From: Streptococcus viridans
GTDB lineage: Bacteria; Bacillota; Bacilli; Lactobacillales; Streptococcaceae
Direction: 5' to 3'
Length of the DNA: 64,000 bases
NCBI RefSeq assembly: GCF_900636365.1
Contig: NZ_LR134266.1
Span: 1,005,501 to 1,069,500 of the forward strand
The notes beneath the pieces were generated by a model that saw nothing but the letters and a program-made list of their open reading frames with translations, was not told the origin of the DNA and did no database searches. The position numbers were made by a program, and so were the translations under genes. Positions 26,436 to 34,383 of the stretch are shown here, in pieces (position 1 is the stretch's first letter; each line of letters begins with the position of its first letter).

Positions 26436-26476
26436 AAAAAAGTGCTTCTCTGCAATCTAACAGAGAAGCACTTTTT
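26436..26476 (-). terminator. Terminator downstream of the GNAT gene
   Basis: A long perfect stem AAAAGTGCTTCTCTG paired with CAGAGAAGCACTTTTT around an 8-base loop, directly after the stop at 26481. Confidence 0.9.
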
Positions 26477-26480
26477 GTTT

Positions 26481-27035
26481 TTAATCTTCACTAAAGCGTC
26501 GGTATTGGATGCGAAAATCAAAATAATTCTCTTCCTGAAGTTTACGGAAGATATCACGGTAGGCCTCCTCATCGAAGCCCTCTCCTCGGTAGAGAATCTC
26601 GAAACTAAGGTCTTCGTATTCAAGAAAAGCATTGGCTGTTTTAAAGCCATTTCGAATATAGAAATCCATCCGAGCTTGACGTTGCTCTAGATTATCACAT
26701 TCTTCATCCAATCGCTCAACTTCTAACAACATGGTCCGTTGGTAAAATTCCACTAATTTTTCAATAATTTCTTGACCATAGCCGTGACTCCGCAAGTGAG
26801 GCATAATGGCAAAGAAACTGACGTAAAAGGCCTTAGCATTTGAAATAGCAAAGGCAAATCCGACAAATTCATCCTCATTGTAAAAAGCGAAAAAGTGAGC
26901 GTCGTCATTATCCGTATAGCGTAAAAACTCCGATAAAGGAATCCGTTCCTCTTCTGGAAAAGCTTCAATGTTAAGCCTTTCGACCTTATCCAAATCTGGG
27001 AACGTTTCAGTGATTAATTGGCTGGTTAAGCGCAT
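26481..27035 (-). CDS. GNAT family N-acetyltransferase
   Basis: A 184-residue GNAT protein. The acetyl-CoA motif is MPHLRSHGYGQEIIEKL at about 86-102 and is followed by LLEVERLDEECDNLEQRQARMDFYIRNGF, the usual C-terminal strand-helix unit. The start ATG at 27033-27035 has GGAGG 5 bases upstream; the longer frame upstream lacks one. Acetyl acceptor unknown. Transcribed alone with a strong terminator. Confidence 0.85.
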   Translation of the reverse strand: MRLTSQLITETFPDLDKVERLNIEAFPEEERIPLSEFLRYTDNDDAHFFAFYNEDEFVGFAFAISNAKAFYVSFFAIMPHLRSHGYGQEIIEKLVEFYQRTMLLEVERLDEECDNLEQRQARMDFYIRNGFKTANAFLEYEDLSFEILYRGEGFDEEAYRDIFRKLQEENYFDFRIQYRRFSED

Positions 27036-27128
27036 AAAGCCTCCATTTCTGCTACGATTATAGCAAATAAAACAACCACCTTCAAGAAATCCGACTTCTA
27101 ACAAAATGAAGTGTTTTGCCTAACAAAC

Positions 27129-27148
27129 AAGAGCGACGGCTCTTTTTT
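27129..27148 (-). terminator. Terminator of the ABC exporter operon
   Basis: AAGAGC-GACG-GCTCTT stem with T/A tracts, 8 bases beyond the stop of the second exporter subunit. Confidence 0.75.
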
Positions 27149-27155
27149 GACGTTT

Positions 27156-28937
27156 TTATTGAGCTTCTACTTTCTTGGAAAATTGGCTCATGTACAAGTC
27201 GTAATAGAATCCTTTTGCTTCCAAAAGAGACTCATGGTTCCCCTGTTCGATGATTTGCCCCTCTTTAAGAACTAAAATCTTATCCGCTTCTTGGATTGTA
27301 GACAAGCGGTGAGCAATGACAAAGCTAGTCCGTCCCTTCATCAAGTTCTTCATAGCCTTTTGAATCAAGAGTTCCAGACGGGTATCCACTGAGGATGTCG
27401 CTTCATCCAAAATCAAAATTTTAGGATCAGCTAGCAGGGCACGCGCAATAGTCAACAACTGCTTCTGTCCCAAAGAGATATTACTAGACTCTTGGTTCAT
27501 CTCCATATTGTAGCCCCCCGGAAGCGTCCGGATAAAGTGGTCTACATTGGCAGCTTTGGCAGCAGCGACAATCTCTTCGTCTGTTGCATCCAAGTTTCCA
27601 AAGCGCAGATTTTCTTTAATGGTCCCTTCATAAAGCCAAGCGTCCTGAAGAACCATCCCAAACTGCTTGCGATAATCTTGGCGAGATAGGTCGCGGATAT
27701 CATGTCCATCTACCGTAATAGCCCCCTTGGTCACGTCATAGAAACGCATCAGCAGATTGATGAGCGTGGTTTTTCCTGCACCTGTAGGTCCGACAATGGC
27801 CACCATCTCACCAGGCTTGACCTCTAGGTTAAAATCACGGATTAATGGTTTATCTTCCACATATTGAAAGTCCACATGATTAAAGCTAACCTGTCCAGTC
27901 AATTCCTTGTCCAGAGCTTCATTTTTACCAAGTACTTCATCTGGTTCATCAAGTACTTGGAAGACCCGGTCCAGTGAAGATTTAGCACTTTGCAAGGTTC
28001 CAGCTAACTGGCTCAAGTTTTGAATAGGCTGATTGATCTGCCAGACATACTGGACAAAAGCCTGCATGTTCCCAACTGTCAAACGACCTGCAAGAACTTG
28101 AATGGCTCCGATAACTGCGACCAAAAGATAGGTCAAATCAGAGATTGCATTCAGAATAGGCATCATCAGTCCAGAAATAAAATTCGCTTTAAATCCAACT
28201 TGCTGCAGACGACGGGTAATGTCACGGAAGTCTTCTTGCGATGATTCTTCCCGTACATAGAGTTTTAAGACGTTGAAACCACTCAAGTTTTCCTGAACAA
28301 AACCATTTAGAGCTCCAAGGACATCAGCCTGCTCCTTAAAGTAAGGCTGGGATTTCTTCATAATCAACTGGGCACCGAAGAAGGTGATCGGGATAGAAGC
28401 AATCACAATTAGACCCAAAGTGAGGTTGAGATAGAGCACCATAGCGATGACCAAGCTTAAGGTGAAAATGGCATTCACAATTTGAAGGAAGGACTGCTGC
28501 AAGGCGTTTGAAACCGTCTCGACATCGCTGGTAAAGCGACCCAGAAGATCCCCAAATTGGTGCTGATCAAAGTAAGAAATCGGGATGCGATTGATCTTTT
28601 TAGATAGGTCATTACGCATATCCTCGATCATGCTTTGGACGGCATTGGTCATGAAATAGTTGGAATAATAAGATCCAAGCTCATATAAAACTCCACGGAA
28701 GAGATAGACAATCATAACCCAACCAACATAGCCAGCGTTAATCTCAGCTCCCGCTACTCCTCTAGCCATATCTGTCAGGTTAGCTGTCAATTTTGTGATA
28801 GCGAGTCCAAGAATATAGGGCTCAATAACACTCATAACCACACTCAGAATCTTTAGGAGTGTAGCGAAAATAACGGCAAAACGATAAGCTCTTAGATAGC
28901 CCCAAAGACGTACAAAACTGGAACGTTTTTCTTTCAT
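27156..28937 (-). CDS. ABC multidrug exporter subunit (second half-transporter)
   Basis: A 593-residue half-transporter with six membrane helices (1-320) then an ATPase domain. Walker A is VGPTGAGKTT, Walker B is ILILDEATSSVD with the catalytic Glu present, and the H-loop is IAHRLSTI. The signature is the variant ISLGQKQ instead of LSGGQ. Its partner 12 bases upstream has the reverse pattern: canonical LSGGQ but Asp replacing the Walker B Glu. Each nucleotide site of the heterodimer would thus be asymmetric, as in LmrCD, BmrCD and TM287/288. The substrate is unknown; drug export is the family expectation. Confidence 0.9.
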   Translation of the reverse strand: MKEKRSSFVRLWGYLRAYRFAVIFATLLKILSVVMSVIEPYILGLAITKLTANLTDMARGVAGAEINAGYVGWVMIVYLFRGVLYELGSYYSNYFMTNAVQSMIEDMRNDLSKKINRIPISYFDQHQFGDLLGRFTSDVETVSNALQQSFLQIVNAIFTLSLVIAMVLYLNLTLGLIVIASIPITFFGAQLIMKKSQPYFKEQADVLGALNGFVQENLSGFNVLKLYVREESSQEDFRDITRRLQQVGFKANFISGLMMPILNAISDLTYLLVAVIGAIQVLAGRLTVGNMQAFVQYVWQINQPIQNLSQLAGTLQSAKSSLDRVFQVLDEPDEVLGKNEALDKELTGQVSFNHVDFQYVEDKPLIRDFNLEVKPGEMVAIVGPTGAGKTTLINLLMRFYDVTKGAITVDGHDIRDLSRQDYRKQFGMVLQDAWLYEGTIKENLRFGNLDATDEEIVAAAKAANVDHFIRTLPGGYNMEMNQESSNISLGQKQLLTIARALLADPKILILDEATSSVDTRLELLIQKAMKNLMKGRTSFVIAHRLSTIQEADKILVLKEGQIIEQGNHESLLEAKGFYYDLYMSQFSKKVEAQ

Positions 28938-28949
28938 TTTCTCCCCCTC

Positions 28950-30686
28950 CTATTCTTCTGTTAATGATTGGTTATTCAACTGAGAGCGAGCAATCTCACT
29001 GTAGATTTCATTGGTTGCTAGAAGTTCCTCGTGGGTACCACGACCGACGATTTCTCCATGATCCAAGACGATGATTTGATCCGCATCCATGATGGTCCCA
29101 ACCCGCTGGGCTACGATCAAGACGGTCGCATCTCCTGTTACTTCCTTGAGACGTTTTCTCAGTGTAGCATCTGTCTTGTAGTCAAGAGCCGAGAAGGAAT
29201 CATCAAAGATATAGATATCCGGCTCTTTAACAACTGCACGCGCAATGGATAGACGTTGTTTCTGTCCACCAGAAAGGTTGCTTCCCCCTTCTGCTAAATG
29301 AGTGTCAAACTGCTCTTCCTTGCTTTCGATAAACTCTTTAGCTTGGGCCACATCTGCTGCCTTGTCTAGCTCCTCAATGCTGGCATCTTCTTTTCCGTAA
29401 CGAAGGTTTTCGGCAATAGTCCCCGTGAAGAGTAAGGCCTTCTGTGGGATGAATCCAATCTTATGGCGCAAGGCTTTAACATTAAAATCACGCACATCTA
29501 CACCATCCACTAAGATTTTCCCTAAGGTCACATCATAGAATCGAGGAATGAGCTGGACCAGAGAGGATTTCCCAGAACCGGTCGATCCAATAAAAGCAAT
29601 GGTCTCCCCCGGCTTAGCCTTAAAGGAAATATTATGAAGGACTGGACTCTCTGTCTCACCAGGATAGGCGAAGGTTACATTGTCAAACTCCAAATACCCC
29701 TTGGTTTCAGTCTCAGTAACTCCATTTTCATTTGGATCGATAGAAATCGGCATGTCCATAATTTCTTTCAAACGATGACTAGAGACAGCCGTCCGTGGGT
29801 ACATGGTAAAGAGATTAGCTAGGAATAGGAAAGAAAGCAAGGCATGGAAACTGTATTCGATAAAGGCGACAAGATTCCCGATTTCTAAACTTCCATCCCC
29901 TAGAGGATCCAAGGCGAACCATACAATAGCTACAATCATGGCGATGATGATTTGAACAAAGAGCGGCTCCGTCAAGCCGGTCAATTTAAAGAGTCTATTC
30001 GAGTTGTCCGCATAGATTGCATTGGCTTGGCCAAATTTTTCCTCTTGGAATTCCTCACGGGCAAAGGCACGAATAACCCGAAGGCCTGTGAGGTTTTCTC
30101 GCGCATATTGATTGAGCTTATCCAAGGTTTCCTGCTGCTTCTCTGACAAAGGTCTGGTCTTGATAGCTACATACCAGACGACCACGGCCAAAAATGGCAT
30201 CGAAATCGCCACAATCCAAGCAAGCGATGGACTCGTTTGTAAAATCAACAGAATACTTGACAGCATCATGATAGGGGTAATGACCCCAAGTTTTAACATC
30301 TGGTCAGAAAACTGCATCAGGACAAAAGCGTCAGACGTCATCCGCGTCACTAAGGAAGAAACACCAATCTTTTCATACTCATGGTGAGAATATTCCTGAA
30401 GCTTCTCATAAAGGTCATTGCGCATATCCATGACCATGGTTGTAGTAATCTTCCCAACCGCATAGGCTAGAACGATTCGCCCGAGAATCCCTATGATGAT
30501 CACACCAAACATAACCCAGGCCCAGAAATAAACTCGCTCTATATCTCTCGGATTGATCCCCTCATCAATCATACGAGCCAGAACAGTTGGCAGACCGAGG
30601 TTAACAATCACAAAAAAGATGGCAGCTGTAAAATTCAAGCACAACCATTTTGGATATTTTCTCAAATAAGACCAAATATATCCCAT
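28950..30686 (-). CDS. ABC multidrug exporter subunit (first half-transporter)
   Basis: A 578-residue half-transporter: six helices, then an ATPase domain with Walker A IGSTGSGKSS and signature NLSGGQKQRL. The Walker B is IYIFDDSFSALD, with Asp in place of the catalytic Glu. This marks the non-hydrolysing side of a heterodimeric exporter. The start is ATG at 30684-30686 after GGGAGGAGAAAGG; the in-frame TTG 7 codons earlier is rejected. Its leader has a terminator-like hairpin and a competing pairing (30706-30752), which suggests transcription attenuation as described for pneumococcal patAB, though these proteins look more like EfrAB/LmrCD than PatAB. Confidence 0.9.
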   Translation of the reverse strand: MGYIWSYLRKYPKWLCLNFTAAIFFVIVNLGLPTVLARMIDEGINPRDIERVYFWAWVMFGVIIIGILGRIVLAYAVGKITTTMVMDMRNDLYEKLQEYSHHEYEKIGVSSLVTRMTSDAFVLMQFSDQMLKLGVITPIMMLSSILLILQTSPSLAWIVAISMPFLAVVVWYVAIKTRPLSEKQQETLDKLNQYARENLTGLRVIRAFAREEFQEEKFGQANAIYADNSNRLFKLTGLTEPLFVQIIIAMIVAIVWFALDPLGDGSLEIGNLVAFIEYSFHALLSFLFLANLFTMYPRTAVSSHRLKEIMDMPISIDPNENGVTETETKGYLEFDNVTFAYPGETESPVLHNISFKAKPGETIAFIGSTGSGKSSLVQLIPRFYDVTLGKILVDGVDVRDFNVKALRHKIGFIPQKALLFTGTIAENLRYGKEDASIEELDKAADVAQAKEFIESKEEQFDTHLAEGGSNLSGGQKQRLSIARAVVKEPDIYIFDDSFSALDYKTDATLRKRLKEVTGDATVLIVAQRVGTIMDADQIIVLDHGEIVGRGTHEELLATNEIYSEIARSQLNNQSLTEE

Positions 30687-30705
30687 ACCTTTCTCCTCCC
30701 TATAC

Positions 30706-30752
30706 AATAAAAAAGCACCCTTAAGTACTTTTTAAGCTGTTTTAGAAAGCAC
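30706..30752 (-). promoter_or_regulatory. Leader attenuator of the ABC exporter operon
   Basis: In the minus-strand leader AAAAGTAC (30725-30732) pairs with GTGCTTTT (30711-30718) around a UUAAGG loop, followed by U residues: an intrinsic terminator ending about 20 bases before the start codon. An upstream GTGCTTT (30746-30752) can pair with the same AAAGTAC strand and would block the terminator. The two states are mutually exclusive. Confidence 0.6.
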
Positions 30753-30775
30753 GTTGCCTTCTTTAATTCATCCCT

Positions 30776-30804
30776 ATTATATCAGAACCCCCTTAGGCTA
30801 GCAA
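30776..30804 (-). promoter_or_regulatory. Promoter of the ABC exporter operon
   Basis: Minus strand TTGCTA, 17-base spacer, TATAAT. Predicted start about 30769, leaving a leader of about 83 bases containing the attenuator. Confidence 0.6.
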
Positions 30805-30831
30805 GGAAAAGAGCAGATGAAAAGCAAGGAA

Positions 30832-30859
30832 TAAAAAAGAGGATAGACTCAGCTATCCC
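30832..30859 (-). terminator. Terminator of the small lipoprotein gene
   Basis: GGATAG/CTATCC stem followed on the minus strand by TCTTTTTT, 13 bases past the stop at 30872. Confidence 0.75.
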
Positions 30860-30871
30860 TTCTAGATACGA

Positions 30872-31324
30872 TTATTTTTGACGTTTGAATTTTGCATCTT
30901 TGAAGAAAGCAAAAACTTCATAATCACTAGATTCTGCTTTTGATACATCCAAAGTCAAAACATCACCATCAATCTTATACTTGACTTTATCTTTACCACC
31001 TTCTGCTGATTCAAGAGTTTTACCATTCTGATCAGCTTTCAGGTCAATTGTTTTCTCTTTGCTTTCACCAAGAGCATCCATTTTGATAATCATCTTAGCT
31101 TTTGTATCTTTAATTTCAATTGTCATTGTCAATGATAATTGATCAATGACCTGCTCAAGTTGCTCTTCAGTAGCCCCTTGCTTTTTAAGGATACTTTTAA
31201 TTTGATCCTTCTCAGCTTTATAGACATATTTCCCATTATCGCTAGTTGTAGAGCCACAAGCTACAAGGAAAAACGCACCAACTGCCAACAAAGCAGCAAA
31301 GACAAGACGTTTAAAGTATTTCAT
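30872..31324 (-). CDS. Putative lipoprotein of unknown function
   Basis: A 150-residue protein with a signal peptide and lipobox FLVA-C (lipidated Cys23). The mature part is about 125 residues, rich in Lys and Asp/Glu with alternating strands (MTIEIKDTKAKMIIKMD, TLDVSKAESSDYEVF), suggesting a small beta-rich domain like other streptococcal surface lipoproteins. No catalytic motif is seen and no family is recognised. The gene stands alone with a terminator. Confidence 0.7.
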   Translation of the reverse strand: MKYFKRLVFAALLAVGAFFLVACGSTTSDNGKYVYKAEKDQIKSILKKQGATEEQLEQVIDQLSLTMTIEIKDTKAKMIIKMDALGESKEKTIDLKADQNGKTLESAEGGKDKVKYKIDGDVLTLDVSKAESSDYEVFAFFKDAKFKRQK

Positions 31325-31779
31325 CAGAAATCTCCTTTTTTGTTTATAGGAACTATTTTAGCAAAAAAATAGAAGTCTAACAACATAATAAATTAGTAAG
31401 AACTTGAAAAGATATGGAAGTGGCTTGTGATTATAGAATCGCTAAACGAGATTTAAAGGTGAAAGTTTATTGTATGAGTTAAAAACTGTATTTTAAGAGT
31501 ACAATACTTTTTCTTGTAAATATAAAATATTTCCAATATATTGAATAATAGAATTTAAATTTAAGGCAGTTTATTTATGAAAGTAAACGATCATTCTAAA
31601 GACAAAGATTAATACTCTCCTTTTACTTATTAATAATTTCAAATTGTTAAAATGCTATATATACTCCAATAAGACTTAGATACTATCTAGAAATATAGCT
31701 TTTCATTAAAGAAAATTATAACAAGGGTCATACACTCGACATAGGACAAAAGTAAATCTGTACAAATATAGATCTAATT
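31325..31779. other. AT-rich intergenic region without genes
   Basis: About 455 bases, very AT-rich, with no convincing start/ribosome-site pair on either strand. The only structure noted is a spaced inverted repeat TGTACAA ... TTGTACA near 31760-31793, next to the displaced rplL terminator. By position this is the original chromosome downstream of rplL. Confidence 0.6.
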
Positions 31780-31792
31780 TCAAAATTGTACA

Positions 31793-31823
31793 CAAAAAAA
31801 ACCGAGGTCTAAACCTCGGTTTT
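31793..31823 (-). terminator. Displaced native rplJL terminator
   Basis: AAAACCGAGGT-CTAA-ACCTCGGTTTT with a long T tract on the minus strand. It lies 20 bases beyond the distal att repeat, exactly where the rplL terminator would be before insertion of the element. Confidence 0.75.
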
Positions 31824-31842
31824 CATTTTGATTGGAAACTCG

Positions 31843-31874
31843 ATTATTTAAGAGTAACTGAAGCTCCAGCTTCT
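31843..31874 (-). repeat. Distal attachment-site repeat (32 bp)
   Basis: Identical over 32 bases to the 3' end of rplL at 35979-36010. It includes TTATTTAAGAGTAAC, which I recall as the core att site of rplL-integrating ICEs. It marks the far end of the inserted element. Confidence 0.85.
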
Positions 31875-31950
31875 CAGCTGCCTTGGAGATACTCCCCTCC
31901 TCAGCAATAGTAATAAAATAACGAAGCACTCTTAACTCCATGCCATCCTC

Positions 31951-33504
31951 CTAATTTTCCTCATAAGATTTAAACGGTTGATTCTTCTCAGGATATCGGT
32001 CTGGTGTAATGGCGAGTCCCATTTGCTCTTTTTCGTGATATAACTCTTTCATAAGCGACCACATCATCAACACTAGTACTATGGAAAATGGAAAAGCGAC
32101 AATAATGAGCGTGTTTTGTAAAGCTGTCAATCCACCAGAAAACATGAGTGCAATAGCAATCAAGGCCAGCATGACACCCCAAATCACCTTATTACGATTA
32201 CTTGGATTTAGATTGCCATCTTCAGACAACATGGCCAAAACATAGGTGGCAGAATCCGCCGAGGTCACAAAGAAGGTTAAAACTAAAGTAATTGCCAGGA
32301 GTGAAAGGACACTTCCCAGAGGATATTCATTAAAAGAGGCAAAAAGAATTTCTTCTGTGGCAAAACGTATCAAATCAACCCCCGAATCTTGTAGTGAAGT
32401 AGATAAGGTACCAAAAGCAGAAAACCAGATAAAACTAAGGACTGTTGGTGCCAAAAGCACTACTGTCAAAAATTCGCGAATAGTCCGACCTTTTGAGATA
32501 CGGGCAATAAAGACGCCCACAAAAGGTGACCAGGAAATCCACCATGCCCAGTAAAAAATGGTCCATTGGTTAATCCAAGCCCGCTTGGTCTCATCAAAAG
32601 CCGCCGCCCGAAAACTCATACGGAAGAAGTTTTGAAAATAAAGGCCGATAGAGTCTGTCATGGTGTCAAATATCTTAACCGTTGGCCCCAAAACTATGAC
32701 TCCAGCAAGCAAGACAACAGCTAAAATCAAGTTTGTATTAGATAGGATTTTAACACCCTTTCCTAAACCTGATAAGGCAGAAATAAGAAAAAGAATTGTC
32801 GCAATGATGATAATGATGACTTGCACAAGACTATTATTAGGAATACCAAAGACATAGGAGAGACCACCATTGATTTGTGAGGCACCAAAGCCGAGCGTTG
32901 TCGCTACCCCAATCACTGTCGCAATAATGGTGATGGTATCGATAATGGTTGCTATTGGTCCGTCCGCATATTTTCCCAAAAGAGGCTTAAAGACGACTGA
33001 GAGCTGATATTTCTCCCGTTTACGAAAGCCAAAATAAGCCAAAGACAATCCCACCAGGGCATAGACCGCCCAAGCATGAAATCCCCAGTGAAAAAAAGTA
33101 AAACGAAAAGCATCTGCGAGAGCATCCGCACTGCCTATTTCTGCATTGGGCGTCGAGATAGCAAAGTGACTCAAAGGCTCTGCTGCCCCATAAAAGACCA
33201 GACCAATCCCCATTCCAGCAGAAAACATCATGGCAATCCATGACGTCGTCGAATGCTCTGGCCGACTCGTGGGATTACCCAAGCGAATCTGCCCTATCGG
33301 ACTTACAATTAAAAAGACACAAAAAATTAAAATCCCCGTAACCAATAACAAGTAAAACCAGCCAACACTAGTTGTTAAGAGATTTTTTAAGTAAGAACTA
33401 ATATTTTGAAACTGCTGGGGAACAAAGAGCCCTAACAAGACTAAAATAAATATGATGACGAGCGAAAGCTGAAAAACTTTTGTTATTTTAGAATGCTTCA
33501 CCAT
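31951..33504 (-). CDS. BCCT-family betaine/carnitine/choline transporter
   Basis: The 517-residue protein has 12 membrane segments. It contains the glycine-rich helix GMGIGLVFYGAAEP and the BCCT signature WWISWSPFVGVFIARISKGRTIREF. It should take up a compatible solute such as glycine betaine with Na+ or H+. The GMGIG version of the motif is typical of Na+-coupled betaine carriers. The start has GGAGGTAAA before it. It lies inside the rplL-integrated element next to a LysR fragment, so it is likely cargo. The C-terminal tail is short, so osmosensing through a long C-terminal helix is not evident. Confidence 0.9.
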   Translation of the reverse strand: MVKHSKITKVFQLSLVIIFILVLLGLFVPQQFQNISSYLKNLLTTSVGWFYLLLVTGILIFCVFLIVSPIGQIRLGNPTSRPEHSTTSWIAMMFSAGMGIGLVFYGAAEPLSHFAISTPNAEIGSADALADAFRFTFFHWGFHAWAVYALVGLSLAYFGFRKREKYQLSVVFKPLLGKYADGPIATIIDTITIIATVIGVATTLGFGASQINGGLSYVFGIPNNSLVQVIIIIIATILFLISALSGLGKGVKILSNTNLILAVVLLAGVIVLGPTVKIFDTMTDSIGLYFQNFFRMSFRAAAFDETKRAWINQWTIFYWAWWISWSPFVGVFIARISKGRTIREFLTVVLLAPTVLSFIWFSAFGTLSTSLQDSGVDLIRFATEEILFASFNEYPLGSVLSLLAITLVLTFFVTSADSATYVLAMLSEDGNLNPSNRNKVIWGVMLALIAIALMFSGGLTALQNTLIIVAFPFSIVLVLMMWSLMKELYHEKEQMGLAITPDRYPEKNQPFKSYEEN

Positions 33505-33651
33505 TTTACCTCCTTATGTGTTCTTAGTTATCGAAAGTTTTTGAGAAAACTTAAAATTCTATATGGTTTCATTGTAACACAATTGTTTAATTTATACATA
33601 TAACAACCGAATACATCTAACATATTCGCACCGTATTCTTCAAATATTTGA

Positions 33652-33735
33652 CTAATCTTTTGAGAAAGAGATCCCTTTTTCTTTTGCAATATTCTCGATT
33701 TTAGCTTTGAAACTATTAGCATTTGAAAATTTCAC
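33652..33735 (-). pseudogene. AbiEii toxin, truncated after about 23 codons
   Basis: A GTG at 33733-33735 overlaps the abiEi stop as GTGA, the normal abiE arrangement. It opens (M)KFSNANSFKAKIENIAKEKG, which is the start of AbiEii-type nucleotidyltransferases, then hits a TAG at 33652. The catalytic nucleotidyltransferase motif is absent. The following 150 bases hold only fragments in other frames before the BCCT gene. Confidence 0.75.
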
Positions 33736-34325
33736 GACAAGACCTCCACATATGATTGTAGTTTTTCGGTTACTTTAAATAGTTGTGCATAGTGATACAA
33801 CTTGGCATAATCAACAGCTCCTTTTTTAAAGTAAGCTTGAAAAGCTGGAGCAATAACTTGAATATCGACATGATAAGCTGTTCTCAAACACTCCACTAAT
33901 GTTCGTTCCATATCATATACTGAGATAAACTGTCCAGCCTGTCGCTCCAGTCTAATAATACCGATTTCATGATACTTTCTAGCGACAATTGGCTTGACAC
34001 CAGCTTCTTTCATTTGCCTCGTATTTGTCCCGAAAGGAAAAGTCATCACAGGCTCAAATGGAATAGTAAGGGACAGACTATGTAACCAAAGTGCTATTTC
34101 TAAGGAATAAATTCCTTTTGGAAAACGGTACTGTAAACTAAAATAGTCATCGATATAGGTATCTGGCAGATGATAGATACCTCTTTCAATTGATTCCACT
34201 TTCCCTTTTGAGACTAATTGATTCAGTTGTTGATAAGAAAAGTTAAGCTCTTCCATATCACGAAAAGTTATTACTCCATGATTATTTTTAATATAATTAT
34301 AAACGGGTTTCTCTAACAAATCCAT
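33732..34325 (-). CDS. abiEi: AbiEi-type antitoxin (type IV toxin-antitoxin)
   Basis: A 197-residue protein. The N-terminal winged helix (about 1-55: DLLEKPVYNYIKNNHGVITFRDMEEL) binds DNA in this family. The rest matches AbiEi: ERGIYHLPDTYIDDYFSLQYRFPKGIYS, VYDMERTLVECLR, and QAYFKKGAVDYAKLYHYAQLF. Start ATG 34323-34325 has GGAGGTGGTG in front. AbiEi represses the operon and blocks the AbiEii nucleotidyltransferase by keeping it non-toxic. Here the toxin is truncated, leaving an orphan antitoxin. It lies inside the ICE remnant, where abiE systems are common cargo. Confidence 0.88.
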   Translation of the reverse strand: MDLLEKPVYNYIKNNHGVITFRDMEELNFSYQQLNQLVSKGKVESIERGIYHLPDTYIDDYFSLQYRFPKGIYSLEIALWLHSLSLTIPFEPVMTFPFGTNTRQMKEAGVKPIVARKYHEIGIIRLERQAGQFISVYDMERTLVECLRTAYHVDIQVIAPAFQAYFKKGAVDYAKLYHYAQLFKVTEKLQSYVEVLS

Positions 34326-34383
34326 ATCACCACCTCCAAAACAATATGCTAACAAATACGATTATTGTTAGCATATACTTTTT

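Larger units (their letters stand above)
31780..31941 (-). pseudogene. LysR-type regulator, N-terminal fragment running into the att repeat
   Basis: An ATG at 31939-31941 with AGGAGG 6 bases upstream starts MELRVLRYFITIAEEGSISK, the classic N-terminal helix-turn-helix of LysR regulators. After about 25 codons the LysR similarity ends where the 32-bp rplL-tail repeat begins (31874 downward). The frame then reads through the att core and the old rplL terminator to a TGA at 31780. The remaining roughly 270 residues of a LysR protein are missing. It lies just downstream of the BCCT gene and may once have regulated it. Confidence 0.75.
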
